Below, piece by piece: positions 17,971 to 26,983 of a stretch of 64,000 nucleotides of DNA (the stretch's first letter is position 1; every line of letters starts with the position of its first letter). The position numbers and the translations under genes were made by a program. Source of the DNA: an uncultured Eubacteriales bacterium (GTDB lineage Bacteria > Bacillota > Clostridia > Oscillospirales > Oscillospiraceae); NCBI GenBank assembly GCA_900317905.1, contig ONIN01000009.1, forward strand, positions 1-64,000. Reading direction: 5' to 3'. The notes under the pieces are model-generated. The model saw only the letters and a list, made by a program, of their open reading frames with translations. It was not told the origin of the DNA and did no database searches.

Positions 17971-18732
17971 TCAATAGAGATTCACAAATTCCTCCAGGCA
18001 CAGGTCGTGGAGCTTCATAAATTCCGCCGCGGCAGTGCCCACATAGCGGATGTGCCAGGGCTCATAACGGCCGGTGATGGAGATTTTATTCTCCGGGTAA
18101 CGCTTGATGAAGCCGTATTCCGTGCAGTGCTCGTCCAGCCAGGCCAGGAAGTTTTCGTCCATCTCGTAGTTGGAGAGGCTCTCCGCGTAGCGATCCAGCA
18201 GATCCAGACCCAGGCCGGTCTGATGCTCGCTGGTGCCGGGTGCGGCGGAGACCTCAGCGGCGGCCTTCTCCGCGTCCAGGGTGGTGTATCCCTGAGCCTC
18301 GAAGTCCGAGACCACGCTGTTGTACTGGGAGCTCTGCATGATGTAGGAGCGATAGCCCACATAGACGTGGGGCGCAAATCCGGCGGCGCGGGCTCCCTGC
18401 AAAAGATTCAGCAGCGGCTCCAGAACACGGGTGTCGATGTAAGAGGTGCTGCTCTCAACCTGCACCACCTCCGGCGCGTACTGGCCGATGTTGTGGGCAG
18501 GGTTGCAGAGCAGATACTCCCAAGAGGTGATGTCGATGTCCGGCAGATCCGCATAGACCTGCTTCTCCACAGTATCCGCCACATGGGGCGGCAGGATCAT
18601 GTCCACATCTGCGGTCTGGCGGGAGATGGTCTGCTGCACTTCGTTTCTTCTGGACAGCACGATCACGGTCAGCACCGCCAGCGCCAGCAGCAGGGTCAGA
18701 AGCTGCGTCCAGTTCACTTTGCTCCGGGACAT
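17971..18732 (-). CDS. D-alanyl-D-alanine carboxypeptidase, M15B (VanY) family
   Basis: 253 aa with an uncleaved N-terminal signal anchor (WTQLLTLLLALAVLTVIVL), so the enzyme faces outward. The M15 zinc site is visible: SEHQTGLGLDLLD gives His and Asp, and EPWHIRYVG gives the second His with its catalytic acid. It is expected to trim terminal D-Ala from peptidoglycan stem peptides. No van resistance genes are nearby, so a housekeeping role is more likely than glycopeptide resistance. GGGAGG precedes the ATG. Confidence 0.92.
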   Translation of the reverse strand: MSRSKVNWTQLLTLLLALAVLTVIVLSRRNEVQQTISRQTADVDMILPPHVADTVEKQVYADLPDIDITSWEYLLCNPAHNIGQYAPEVVQVESSTSYIDTRVLEPLLNLLQGARAAGFAPHVYVGYRSYIMQSSQYNSVVSDFEAQGYTTLDAEKAAAEVSAAPGTSEHQTGLGLDLLDRYAESLSNYEMDENFLAWLDEHCTEYGFIKRYPENKISITGRYEPWHIRYVGTAAAEFMKLHDLCLEEFVNLY

Positions 18733-18804
18733 AACGGCACCTCCCTTCCCGGTTAATCATACTTCGCTATCTTAACACACTTGCACCCGGTCGGCAAGCT
18801 TTTT

Positions 18805-19083
18805 TCACACACCGAAGAAAAAGCACCAGGTCAGCACACCCATAAGCACCGTCAGCAGCAGAAGCATCAGCGCCGGCAGGATCCCGAGAAAACGCGGCGT
18901 ATTCTCTTCCTCCTCCACCGTTTGATAGAGCTCCTCCTCCGCCTGACGGAGGATTGCTTCCGCACTTACGGTCTCGGCATCCTCCTTCACGATGCAGATC
19001 ACCTCTTCAAAGACGCTCTCCTCGTCGGTTGGGACGATCACCACCCTGCGGGAGACGCCCTTCACCTGGATCTCCTGCTTCAT
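18805..19083 (-). CDS. Small acidic tail-anchored membrane protein coupled to spoIIE
   Basis: 92 aa. The N-terminal ~70 residues are acidic and predicted cytosolic (ESVFEEVICIVKEDAETVS). One C-terminal membrane segment closes the protein (LPALMLLLLTVLMGVLTW). Its ATG overlaps the spoIIE stop by 4 nt, so it is translated by coupling and should be made at the same sporulation stage. No family is recognised. A SpoIIE partner or an anchor in the developing spore septum is conceivable, but only position supports that. Confidence 0.7.
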   Translation of the reverse strand: MKQEIQVKGVSRRVVIVPTDEESVFEEVICIVKEDAETVSAEAILRQAEEELYQTVEEEENTPRFLGILPALMLLLLTVLMGVLTWCFFFGV

Positions 19084-21413
19084 GTGCGCACCTCCACCTT
19101 GATGGCCAGGGCCGTCATGTCGTCGTTCCTTCCGTAGGACTGAATAGCAGTCTGCACCACACTCCCGGCCAGTGCCTTCATATCCGTGCCGTCGGTCTCC
19201 TCGATCAGCTTTCGCAGCCAGAGATCCTCCCCATCGGAGACCACGCCGTCACTGGCGATCACCGCCACGCTGCCGGGCTTCAGCCGCATCCGCATGGTGT
19301 CCGGGCTGCGGCCGGCTTCGAATTTCAGACCGGCGGCATAGGAAGCGCTGCGGATCTTACGGATGACGCCGCCGGTTTTCACGTAGGAAGGCGCGGCACC
19401 ATATTTGTAGAAACAGGCGTCACCGGTAAAGAGGTCAATGCACATGAGATCCACCGTGGCGTAACCCCAGCTTTCCTCCGAGCGTACCAGTGCAGCCGAG
19501 TTTAAGAGCTTCATGGCGCTGGAGGGGTCCACGCCGGAACGGAGAAAGCTCTCCAGGATCCGGATGGTTCCAATGCTGTCCTCCGCCGCCGCGTCCCCGG
19601 TGCCCATACCGTCAGAGAGGATCACGCAGAGCTCCCCGGCGTCGGTTTTGAAATAGGTTCCCCGGTCGCCTGAGACCCGCTCTCCCTGCTTCCGCACCGC
19701 GGCAACGCCCACGCTGGCGCAGAGGGGTTCCGCCTCCAGCAGGATGATGCTGTCCTCACGCATCTGGTGCTCCGGCATACACAGCCGCACCCCCAGAACC
19801 GCCGAAAGCGCGTCCAGATAGTCAGGCGTATTCAGCAATGGTTCCAGATACCGGCTTTCGATGGCGGCGTGGAGTCTCCCTCTGCTATCTCGAAATACAG
19901 AGGCATCCGCTTCCACCCCCAGGGTGCGGAGATAGCGGATCAGCCGCCGCTCTGCCGTGGGATCGCCGCCGTAGACGCTGCCCAGGGCTCTGGCGGAGGC
20001 GCCCAGCACCTCGGAGAAATCCTTGTACTGCTCCCACAGGAGGGAACGTTCCTCCTCCAGCTGCCCCTGCATCTGCTTACGGAAGGCACGGAGCCGCAGC
20101 TCCCCGTTTGCCACTTCGGAAAACTCATGGAGCTTTTGACACCGCTGCTGAAAATACTGCGGGAAGTCCGATTCCTCCAGTCGGCCTCGGGAGCAGATGG
20201 TCTTTTCCGCCTCCTGCATGGCCGAAAGGGTTTCCGCCGACTGTTTTCCCCAGCACAGGTCTTGTTCCGGGCAGGACACGCAGACCCGATCCGCCGTCCG
20301 GTCGAAGATTTTCGCGGGATCCTCATCGTTCACTGCTCGATCCGTTGCCTGACGCGCCACATCGTATAAAGCCCGGTAGGCGTTGGACATGCTTCCAATC
20401 TGCCCGGCGGTATAGCGGCGGAGGCCGGACTCTCCCCTGCCGGAGCGCTGGGGCTGGACGAAGGAGCCAAGCGAGATCACAAACTTCTGCGGAATAAGCA
20501 GGTAGATCAACGTCCCGGCGGAGGCCTCGATCAGTGACGGAAGGCGCAGCGCACCCGCCGGGAGACAGAAAACCACCAGCGCCTGGGTCAGCAGATATAC
20601 GCAGAGGAAAATCACCCGCTTGTGTTTGTTCAGAAGGCCAGCCGGGAGTGATGTGATTGCATAGACCGCCGTGAAGTAGGCGCTGCCTCCGGCGCTGACG
20701 TCCATGCTGACGCCCATAACCACACCGGCCGCTGCGCCGCAGAGCGGGCCGCCGGTGGCGCAGAGCATCAGAAGGATCACTTGGGCCAGAATCCGCCCCA
20801 AAGAGATTTCCTGAAAAATCAAAAACCGGCTGATGCCCATGAGCAGCGTCGCCAGCACAAACACTGTGGAAACACTTCGGCCGATCTCCGCCGTGGGGGT
20901 ATGGACCTCTCTCTGATCCAGCACATCCAGATCACACAATGCGGCGGAAGCGCAAAGCAGCAGATAGAAGCTTGTCCGCACCAGCACCGGTACGGAAATG
21001 CCGCCGGTGAGCAGGTACAGCGACAGTCTGGTGGTTCCGTAGGCCAGCGTTGCCAGCAGTGCCGGGAACCAGCGGGTTTTCATGAGCCAGTTTTCTCGAA
21101 GGAAATAGCTGATCAAAAACACCAGCACACAGCCGCAGGCCATCTGAGTGCCGGCCAGAAATCCGAAGGCTGCGAAATACCCCACCGTGCAGCCCAAAAG
21201 ACAGAGAAACCCGCCTGCGCCGTAGCCCAGTGCGGTCACCATAGCGGTTCCAAAGGGCGACGGCGCCTTCACCACGCTGGCCCCCGAAAGCACCAGTCCC
21301 ATCACAAAGCAGAGCAGTAGCTCCGCCCAATGGGGCGCATGCAGCATCCGCATCCATCTGGCCGTGCCCCGTAATTCCTCCTGCGCCGGCCGTATTGCCT
21401 CCTGAACCGCCAA
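19080..21413 (-). CDS. spoIIE: Stage II sporulation protein E (PP2C phosphatase)
   Basis: 777 aa from a TTG start at 21413. I chose this because GGGAGGG lies 7 nt upstream and because a TATAAT box overlaps the next upstream candidate ATG at 21449. The N-terminal half has about ten membrane segments (LLCFVMGLVLSGASVV onward), then a regulatory region with a cluster of Cys (CVSCPEQDLCWG). The C-terminal PP2C domain has metal-binding Asp motifs SDGMGTGDAA and ASDGVVSDG. SpoIIE dephosphorylates SpoIIAA to activate sigma-F in the forespore and works at the asymmetric septum. Its presence implies that the organism can sporulate. Confidence 0.95.
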   Translation of the reverse strand: MAVQEAIRPAQEELRGTARWMRMLHAPHWAELLLCFVMGLVLSGASVVKAPSPFGTAMVTALGYGAGGFLCLLGCTVGYFAAFGFLAGTQMACGCVLVFLISYFLRENWLMKTRWFPALLATLAYGTTRLSLYLLTGGISVPVLVRTSFYLLLCASAALCDLDVLDQREVHTPTAEIGRSVSTVFVLATLLMGISRFLIFQEISLGRILAQVILLMLCATGGPLCGAAAGVVMGVSMDVSAGGSAYFTAVYAITSLPAGLLNKHKRVIFLCVYLLTQALVVFCLPAGALRLPSLIEASAGTLIYLLIPQKFVISLGSFVQPQRSGRGESGLRRYTAGQIGSMSNAYRALYDVARQATDRAVNDEDPAKIFDRTADRVCVSCPEQDLCWGKQSAETLSAMQEAEKTICSRGRLEESDFPQYFQQRCQKLHEFSEVANGELRLRAFRKQMQGQLEEERSLLWEQYKDFSEVLGASARALGSVYGGDPTAERRLIRYLRTLGVEADASVFRDSRGRLHAAIESRYLEPLLNTPDYLDALSAVLGVRLCMPEHQMREDSIILLEAEPLCASVGVAAVRKQGERVSGDRGTYFKTDAGELCVILSDGMGTGDAAAEDSIGTIRILESFLRSGVDPSSAMKLLNSAALVRSEESWGYATVDLMCIDLFTGDACFYKYGAAPSYVKTGGVIRKIRSASYAAGLKFEAGRSPDTMRMRLKPGSVAVIASDGVVSDGEDLWLRKLIEETDGTDMKALAGSVVQTAIQSYGRNDDMTALAIKVEVRT

Positions 21414-21447
21414 TGTCGTTCCCTCCCGAATGGTTTTTGTGCTTCTC

Positions 21448-21480
21448 ATTATAGATATTATGGAAACCAAAACCTGTCAT
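21448..21480 (-). promoter_or_regulatory. Candidate Spo0A-dependent sigma-A promoter of spoIIE (21-bp spacer)
   Basis: Minus strand ATGACA (21475-21480) and TATAAT (21448-21453) are 21 bp apart. The abnormally long spacer is the hallmark of Spo0A-activated sigma-A promoters such as B. subtilis spoIIE and spoIIG. A 6/7 match to the 0A box (TGTCGCA on the + strand, 21488-21494) lies just upstream. Confidence 0.55.
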
Positions 21481-21511
21481 TCCCTGCTGTCGCAGATTGG
21501 GAGTTTTAAGG

Positions 21512-21545
21512 AAAAAGACTCCGCAGAAATCCGATCTGCAGAGTC
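21512..21545 (-). terminator. Intrinsic terminator of the nitrogenase-like/hyp/hyd operon
   Basis: An 11-bp stem (GACTCTGCAGA with TCTGCGGAGTC, one G-U pair) and a 7-nt loop are followed on the minus strand by five T. It begins 6 nt after the hydE stop. Confidence 0.85.
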
Positions 21546-21551
21546 CATGGT

Positions 21552-22592
21552 TTATTCGATTTTCGCGTCGCCTCTGGAGGTGACCACCTGATAGCCGATG
21601 CGCTCCATGCGTTTTTCCATGCAGCCGTGGCACTCCGCCGCCTCGTCCCCGGTGCAGATCTTGCCGTCGTACAGCAAATACTTTCCCCGCACGTTGGTGG
21701 GCGAGAGATTCGGCATGACCACGTTGGCCCCGGCGAGGATGCCTTTTTCCCTCCCGAGGGGATGGATGGTGCCCAGCGCCGTGGTGGCCGGCAGCAGAAC
21801 CTTTGGGAACATCAACCGCAGGATGCTCAAAAGCCGCAGTGTTAAATGGTAGCTGCCCTGCGGTTCCTCCCGGAAGGGTGTGTCCTTGTGGGGCAGGAAG
21901 GGTCCGATGCCGATCATGTGGGGTTTGAGTTCCTGTAAAAACCGCAGATCTTCGATCAGGTATTCCTTGGTCTGCCCCGGCGCACCCACCATCATCCCAG
22001 CGCCAATCTGATAGCCGATTTCTCTTAATGCGAAAAGGCAATCCTTCCGGTTTTGGATGGAAAGCTCCTTCGGGTGGAGCATGGCGTAATGCTCTGCATT
22101 GGCGGTCTCGTGCCGCAAAAGGTAGCGATCCGCCCCAGCGTCGAAGAGGGCCTGATAGCTCTCTCGGCTCCGCTCCCCGATGGAAAGGGTGATGGCGCAG
22201 TCCGGGAACCGCTTTCGGATCTCCGCCACCAGCGGCACCATGCGGTCGTCGGTATAGTAGGGGTCTTCCCCGCCCTGCAGGACGAAGGTGCGGAACCCCA
22301 GATCGTAGCCCTGCTCGCAGCAGCTGAGGATCTGCTCTTCGCTAAGCCGATAGCGCTGGGCATTCTGGTTCCCGCAGCGGATGCCGCAGTAGTAGCAGTT
22401 GTTTTTACAGTAGTTGGTGAACTCGATGAGTCCCCGAAGATAGACGTCCTTGCCGTATTCCCGCTCCCGGATGACTCTTGCAGCGGCATAGAGATATTCA
22501 GTATCCTCCTTGGACAGGTCTCCCAGCAAGCGGACAAATTCCTCGTCACTGAGGTCGCTGGTCTGTGCGAGCTTATCAATGATGGATCTCAT
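21552..22592 (-). CDS. hydE: [FeFe]-hydrogenase maturation radical SAM enzyme HydE
   Basis: 346 aa, a normal HydE length. The radical-SAM cluster motif CKNNCYYC gives Cys62, Cys66 and Cys69 in CX3CX2C spacing. The BioB/HydE barrel follows (FVLQGGEDPYY, then GAPGQTKEYLIEDL, then MIGIGPFLPHKDTPF). HydE acts on the Fe(CO)2(CN)-cysteine synthon on the way to the [2Fe] H-cluster unit. It is the last gene of the 13-gene operon and overlaps hydF by 4 nt. HydG, the tyrosine lyase that normally makes CO and CN, is not encoded in this window. BioB and PylB are less likely given the coupling to HydF. Confidence 0.92.
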   Translation of the reverse strand: MRSIIDKLAQTSDLSDEEFVRLLGDLSKEDTEYLYAAARVIREREYGKDVYLRGLIEFTNYCKNNCYYCGIRCGNQNAQRYRLSEEQILSCCEQGYDLGFRTFVLQGGEDPYYTDDRMVPLVAEIRKRFPDCAITLSIGERSRESYQALFDAGADRYLLRHETANAEHYAMLHPKELSIQNRKDCLFALREIGYQIGAGMMVGAPGQTKEYLIEDLRFLQELKPHMIGIGPFLPHKDTPFREEPQGSYHLTLRLLSILRLMFPKVLLPATTALGTIHPLGREKGILAGANVVMPNLSPTNVRGKYLLYDGKICTGDEAAECHGCMEKRMERIGYQVVTSRGDAKIE

Positions 22593-23791
22593 GCTTTCTC
22601 GTCCTCATAACCCGGCAGCATGGCAATACTCCGATCCAGAATGCCGCGGAAGTACGCAATGAAAATGCCGTAGTTCGTTATCGGGATGTTCTGGTCGGCG
22701 GCGGATTTCATCCGATATTGGACTTCTTTGGCGTTGAGCATGCATCCGCCGCAGTGGATCACCATTTTGTAAGCAGACAGGTCCTCCGGGAAATCTCTGC
22801 CGGAGCTGGTGGCGATATGTAGTTCCTTCCCGGTGCACTGCTTCAGCCACCGCGGCAGCTTCACCGTGCCGATGTCATCGCACTGACGGTGGTGAGTGCA
22901 GCCCTCGGAGATCAGCACCGTGTCGCCGTTTTCCAGCATCGGGATCGCCCGGACGCCCTTCACCGCCGCGTCCAGCAGGCCCTTATACCGAGCCATAAGA
23001 ATGGAGAAGCTGGTGAGCGGAATGTCAGCGGGCAGGATGGCGTCCACTTTTTCGAACACCTGACTGTCGGTTATGACCATGGCAGGCTTTTGGGAAAGCT
23101 GCTTCAACGTGTCTGCGAGCTCCGTCTCCCGGGTGCAGACCGGAATGGCGCCGCAGTCGAGGATGTCCCGCATCACCTGCTGCTGCGGCAGGATCAGGCG
23201 GCCCTTGGGCGCGGCCTTGTCGATAGGAATCACCAGTACCACCAGATCCAGCGGATTCAGAAGATCGGATACCAGCGGCTGCTCGGTCAATACGCCCTCG
23301 CCCAGCTTCGCCAGCAGCTCCTTGCATTCCCGGATGTTCGTCTGCTCCGTAGCGCTGACGTAGATCTCGTGCTCAGCGACAGCAGGAATGGTTTCCAGCA
23401 GGTCCGCCTTGTTCCACACGATCAGGTAGGGCAAATTCTTCTCTTTGAAAAGTGCGAGAAGTTCTTCATCACACTGCTGCATGCCCTCCATCGCGTCCAC
23501 CACAAGTACGGCGACGTCGGCGCGGTTGAGCTCCTGTCTGGTCTTTTTGACGCGCAGCTCGCCCAGAGCGCCCACATCGTCGAAGCCGGGGGTGTCCACG
23601 ATCAGCACAGGGCCGATGGGCAGCAGTTCCATGGCCTTGCGCACCGGATCAGTAGTGGTACCGCGGGTCTCACTGACCACAGCCAGTTCCTGCCCGGTGA
23701 TGGCATTCACCAGGCTGGATTTTCCCGCATTGCGGCGGCCGAAAAAAGCAATATGCACCCGCTCGCCGGAGGGGGTATCGTTCAAACTCAT
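22589..23791 (-). CDS. hydF: [FeFe]-hydrogenase H-cluster maturation GTPase HydF
   Basis: 400 aa. The N-terminal GTPase domain has P-loop GRRNAGKSS (residues 18-26), DTPGFDDVG (G3) and NKAD (G4). A dimerisation domain follows. The C-terminal [4Fe-4S] site has the HydF pattern CxH (GCTHH) then HCGGC about 50 residues later. HydF is the scaffold that carries the assembled [2Fe] unit to apo-HydA. All catalytic and cluster residues look intact. It overlaps hydE downstream and a nitrogenase-like subunit upstream, each by 4 nt, so HydF is co-translated with nitrogenase-like proteins. Confidence 0.95.
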   Translation of the reverse strand: MSLNDTPSGERVHIAFFGRRNAGKSSLVNAITGQELAVVSETRGTTTDPVRKAMELLPIGPVLIVDTPGFDDVGALGELRVKKTRQELNRADVAVLVVDAMEGMQQCDEELLALFKEKNLPYLIVWNKADLLETIPAVAEHEIYVSATEQTNIRECKELLAKLGEGVLTEQPLVSDLLNPLDLVVLVIPIDKAAPKGRLILPQQQVMRDILDCGAIPVCTRETELADTLKQLSQKPAMVITDSQVFEKVDAILPADIPLTSFSILMARYKGLLDAAVKGVRAIPMLENGDTVLISEGCTHHRQCDDIGTVKLPRWLKQCTGKELHIATSSGRDFPEDLSAYKMVIHCGGCMLNAKEVQYRMKSAADQNIPITNYGIFIAYFRGILDRSIAMLPGYEDEKA

Positions 23792-24927
23792 AGGCTTGCT
23801 TCCTTTCGCAGAGCGTCGTAGTCGATGGTAAACAGGTTTTTCATGGTCTTCCGGAAGCAGCGTCCGGAGAAGGCCTCGTGGGGCAGTTCGATCAGCATTG
23901 CCCCTTTTGGGAGAATTGGCCGATATAACGGGTCCGCGATCACCACTTTGGCATCCTTCAGCGCAGTTTCCGCTTCCTCCTCCCCCACAACCGGTATTGT
24001 GTTGAGGCTCAGAAACGCTTCACAATCCTCCAGAGGGCAAAGCACCGTGCCGGGAAGTTCCAGCGCTGCCAGAACGGAGCCCATGGTCACCGGCTCCCCG
24101 ATGGCAAAAATGCCGGAGTCATTTTGATACAGCCGCTCCAAAAGCGGAAACTGATTCTCACCGGTCTTAATCGCTGTTCGGATGGCCGCAAAGACGGTTT
24201 CGGAGTAGCTGCCCAGAGGCGTCCCCACCACATAGGGGGTGCCGAAGCGCTCCCGCAGCACTTGAGCTGCCTTGAGACCGATTGCGGAAACCACCAGATT
24301 CACCGCTGCCTCACCAGAATGGGAGAGGGTCTCCAGCGTATCCCCCATGGCCCAGCAGGTATGTACAGAAAAGCCAGCGCGTTCCACGTTATCTCTGAGA
24401 GAGCCCGCAGAGCCGTCAGCCGCGAAATCCAACGGCGTGACACCGAGGAGATTCACGGTATTCGGCTTTTTCCCTTCTGGTTCCGACATAAACCGCTTCG
24501 CGATCTCCGCCAAGGCCATGCCGGCGCCGGGGACGTAGTCGTGCATTCCGTTGGTGGGAATGTAGAAGGTCGGGATTCCGGTGCGGTTTTCGATGATCCG
24601 GCTAATGGCCTCGAAGTCCGTGCCGTTCAGATACGGGATCGGTGAGTTCACCAGGGTGATGAATTTCGGATGCAGGTTCATGGCAGCGTCCACGGTGTCA
24701 TCGATCAGCTTCTGGTCGTTGCCGAAAACCGCATCGATCTCCGCCAGCCCGGAGATAAAAATGAGACTGTCGTGGTCGTACCAGCGGGTTTCGTCGTGGG
24801 TGTTGTAAGTGGAGTTGCAGCCGGAGGGGTCGTGGATGACCACCATGCCGCCCAGCTCAAACAGCGCCGAGCAGACGCCGGAGACGTCCCCGGTGTAGCA
24901 GGGAATGATGCGATAGCTCGTATTCAT
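23788..24927 (-). CDS. Nitrogenase component 1-like subunit, triad B, short form
   Basis: 379 aa from the ATG at 24927, overlapping the upstream stop by 4 nt. It belongs to the nitrogenase component 1 fold (NifD/NifK/BchN/CfbD superfamily). Candidate cluster Cys are at 10 (IIPCYTGD), 19 and 37 (DPSGCNSTY), in the place of the first P-cluster ligands. The middle LVNSPIPYLNGTDF region occupies the position of the component 1 loop that usually carries another Cys, but here Cys is absent. It is shorter than true NifK (~520 aa). It most resembles the other short subunit at 31831-32865. It probably pairs with the longer subunit at 24924-26231. The substrate is unknown. Confidence 0.82.
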   Translation of the reverse strand: MNTSYRIIPCYTGDVSGVCSALFELGGMVVIHDPSGCNSTYNTHDETRWYDHDSLIFISGLAEIDAVFGNDQKLIDDTVDAAMNLHPKFITLVNSPIPYLNGTDFEAISRIIENRTGIPTFYIPTNGMHDYVPGAGMALAEIAKRFMSEPEGKKPNTVNLLGVTPLDFAADGSAGSLRDNVERAGFSVHTCWAMGDTLETLSHSGEAAVNLVVSAIGLKAAQVLRERFGTPYVVGTPLGSYSETVFAAIRTAIKTGENQFPLLERLYQNDSGIFAIGEPVTMGSVLAALELPGTVLCPLEDCEAFLSLNTIPVVGEEEAETALKDAKVVIADPLYRPILPKGAMLIELPHEAFSGRCFRKTMKNLFTIDYDALRKEASL

Positions 24928-26231
24928 AGGCAGCTGACACACCCCAATCCCTTTCGCGGAACGATGTCCCGCGTGTCTTTTTCGTTCTGGAAAGCATCAA
25001 TCATAAGATCACACAATCTACGGATGCCCGCATAGCCCCAGAGGCCGCCGCCCTGAACCACATTCACAAAGTAGGGCGTGGAGGTGAACCATGCCGCCTT
25101 CGGGCCGATGGCGAGGGTCTTTTCCGCTCTGGTACGGTCCGCAATACGCTGCTCCGGCAGGATGATGGAACGCAGCTCCAAATCCGGGGCGTTTGCTTTC
25201 AGCCAGTCCAGTGCCGACCGCTCCGCCTCGTCCACGGCGTCCAGATAGACCTCCGTGACCCGGAAGCCGTGACGCAGCAGCAGCTTCGTCAACTCCAGCG
25301 GTCGCGGATGAAACAGCATATCAATGACAATGGGGGTGTCTCCCATCACCTTACAAGCTTTCTCCAATGCTGCATCACACTGCCGCTGTTCTTCCAGAAT
25401 ATCCAGCGGTTCCAAGTGGAGCGCATCGGTAAGTTCCTTTAAGGATGCAACGATGCTGTCATAATCAAAACTCATAGGGAGAAAATGGCAGGGTCTTCCC
25501 AGACGTTTTGCGGTCTGGGTGATGCCGAATTTTCCTCCCGGATAGGTGACGAGGAAGGTCTCCCCTTCCGCCAGACGCAGGTAATCGGTATAGGTTTTGC
25601 AGTCCTGCAATTCTCGAAGCGCATAACCGTTCTTCGATAAGATCCTTCGAATATCGGAATCCGGCTCCAGGGCAAATTCTGCCCCCAAAAGGGTGACAGT
25701 CTTTTCCTTCACCGGAAGCGGCTGCAGCGGATCGTACATGACCTTTCGAAGTCTCTGATCCGGCGGCAGACCGTGCTTCTGCATGATGGGGTCCATCCAG
25801 GCTCGGATAAAGTCGATCTCCGGGAACTCCTGCTCCAGAAAGCGGTAGATACTCTCCATGTCCACACCCATAAAATGATGCGTGCAGACCGGGAATACCG
25901 CAACGCAAGGAGGGAGCGACGGCAGCTTTCTGAGCACGTCGGCAATGCCGTCCCGGGTAGCCTCCCAGATGGTGCCGTCCACCACGTCCTCCTCTCTGAG
26001 CAGGACATAGGAAAACCGGTCCGAGGCCGCCATCTCCGCTGCCGTCAGCACCACGCCGCGCATGCAGTTGACACCGCAGATGTAGATCTGGTGCAATTCC
26101 GGGATCTGCATGGCGATATGGACGATGTTCCAGTTTTCGTGCACCGGCGGGTTGAATTCCAGCTTCTGGGGAAAGAGCGGATCTCCTGCGGTCTCCGGGG
26201 TGCGCACCGTGGGACCGAGACGTCTCAGCAT
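24924..26231 (-). CDS. Nitrogenase component 1-like subunit, triad B, long form
   Basis: 435 aa. GGGGGAGG lies 7 nt before the ATG, and the start overlaps the NifH-like stop by 7 nt. Candidate metal ligands are Cys52 and Cys56 (ICGVNC), Cys109, and Cys116 in the motif PVCTHHFMGVD. That motif is the counterpart of the STCPxGLIGDD loop that carries a P-cluster Cys in NifD. The FeMo-cofactor Cys and His of NifD could not be placed. It ends in a CVSCL tail, and those two Cys might be additional ligands. It would form an alpha-beta type heterodimer with the short subunit and receive electrons from the adjacent NifH-like ATPase. Confidence 0.82.
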   Translation of the reverse strand: MLRRLGPTVRTPETAGDPLFPQKLEFNPPVHENWNIVHIAMQIPELHQIYICGVNCMRGVVLTAAEMAASDRFSYVLLREEDVVDGTIWEATRDGIADVLRKLPSLPPCVAVFPVCTHHFMGVDMESIYRFLEQEFPEIDFIRAWMDPIMQKHGLPPDQRLRKVMYDPLQPLPVKEKTVTLLGAEFALEPDSDIRRILSKNGYALRELQDCKTYTDYLRLAEGETFLVTYPGGKFGITQTAKRLGRPCHFLPMSFDYDSIVASLKELTDALHLEPLDILEEQRQCDAALEKACKVMGDTPIVIDMLFHPRPLELTKLLLRHGFRVTEVYLDAVDEAERSALDWLKANAPDLELRSIILPEQRIADRTRAEKTLAIGPKAAWFTSTPYFVNVVQGGGLWGYAGIRRLCDLMIDAFQNEKDTRDIVPRKGLGCVSCL

Positions 26232-26980
26232 ATGGCATCCTCCCCCAATACAGCAGCAGCCAGCTTCCTATAAGCCTCCGCCATGTCGCTCTCCGGAAAG
26301 GCCTCCAGCACCGTCTTGCCCAGTTCCTCGGCGTCGGTAACCAGTTCCGAATGGGGCAGAGACGCAATGACTTGACTTTTAAAATCCTCGCTGAGCTCCC
26401 GAACCTTGGCATCCTCGTTTTTCACATTTCTGCGATTCAGGATGAAGCCGCCCAGTTTGGCGTAGCCGCGGTCCTTAAAGTTCTCCAGAGCCATGGCGAT
26501 GTTGGCCGCCGCGTGGATGGCCATGTTCTCCCCGGAAGTGAGGATGTAGACCTCGTCGGCATAGCCCCCGCGCATGGGCATGGAAAACCCGCCGCAAACC
26601 ACGTCGCCCAGCACATCATAGAGGACCACGTCCGGCTGATAGGTCTCGTTAGCGCCGTAATCCCGCAGCTTGTCCAGAGCGGTGATGATGCCGCGCCCGG
26701 CGCAGCCGCTCCCCGGCGTGGGGCCGCCGGCTTCCACGCAGACGATGCCCTTGTAGCCGATCCGCAACATATCTTCCAGTTCGAAGGGCTGCTTCGCTCT
26801 CACCAGATCCAGCACGGAGGTCAGGGGCGCGCCGCCTCGAAGAGCAAGCGTAGAGTCCGCCTTGGGGTCGCAGCCGATCTGCATGACCTTCAGACCGCGC
26901 TCGGCGAAAGCCACCGCCAGATTGGAGACCGTGGTGGATTTTCCGATGCCGCCCTTTCCGTAAAACGCAAGCTTTTTCAT
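26225..26980 (-). CDS. NifH-like iron protein (ATP-dependent reductase), triad B
   Basis: 251 aa, shorter than NifH (~275-290 aa) and close to BchL/CfbC-type iron proteins. The deviant Walker [10 protein letters not shown] is at residues 9-17. The switch and cluster motifs are intact: Cys93 in GCAGRG and Cys129 in DVVCGGF, which would bridge a [4Fe-4S] cluster between two monomers. CDPKADST and a switch II YDVLGD are present. It should act as ATP-driven one-electron donor to the two component 1-like proteins encoded immediately downstream. The ATG is preceded by GGAG. Confidence 0.93.
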   Translation of the reverse strand: MKKLAFYGKGGIGKSTTVSNLAVAFAERGLKVMQIGCDPKADSTLALRGGAPLTSVLDLVRAKQPFELEDMLRIGYKGIVCVEAGGPTPGSGCAGRGIITALDKLRDYGANETYQPDVVLYDVLGDVVCGGFSMPMRGGYADEVYILTSGENMAIHAAANIAMALENFKDRGYAKLGGFILNRRNVKNEDAKVRELSEDFKSQVIASLPHSELVTDAEELGKTVLEAFPESDMAEAYRKLAAAVLGEDAIC

Positions 26981-26983
26981 AGG

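Noticed and set aside
17971-18732. Glycopeptide resistance (vanY)
   Set aside because: The carboxypeptidase family fits but there are no vanHAX or vanRS genes nearby. Treated as a housekeeping peptidoglycan enzyme.
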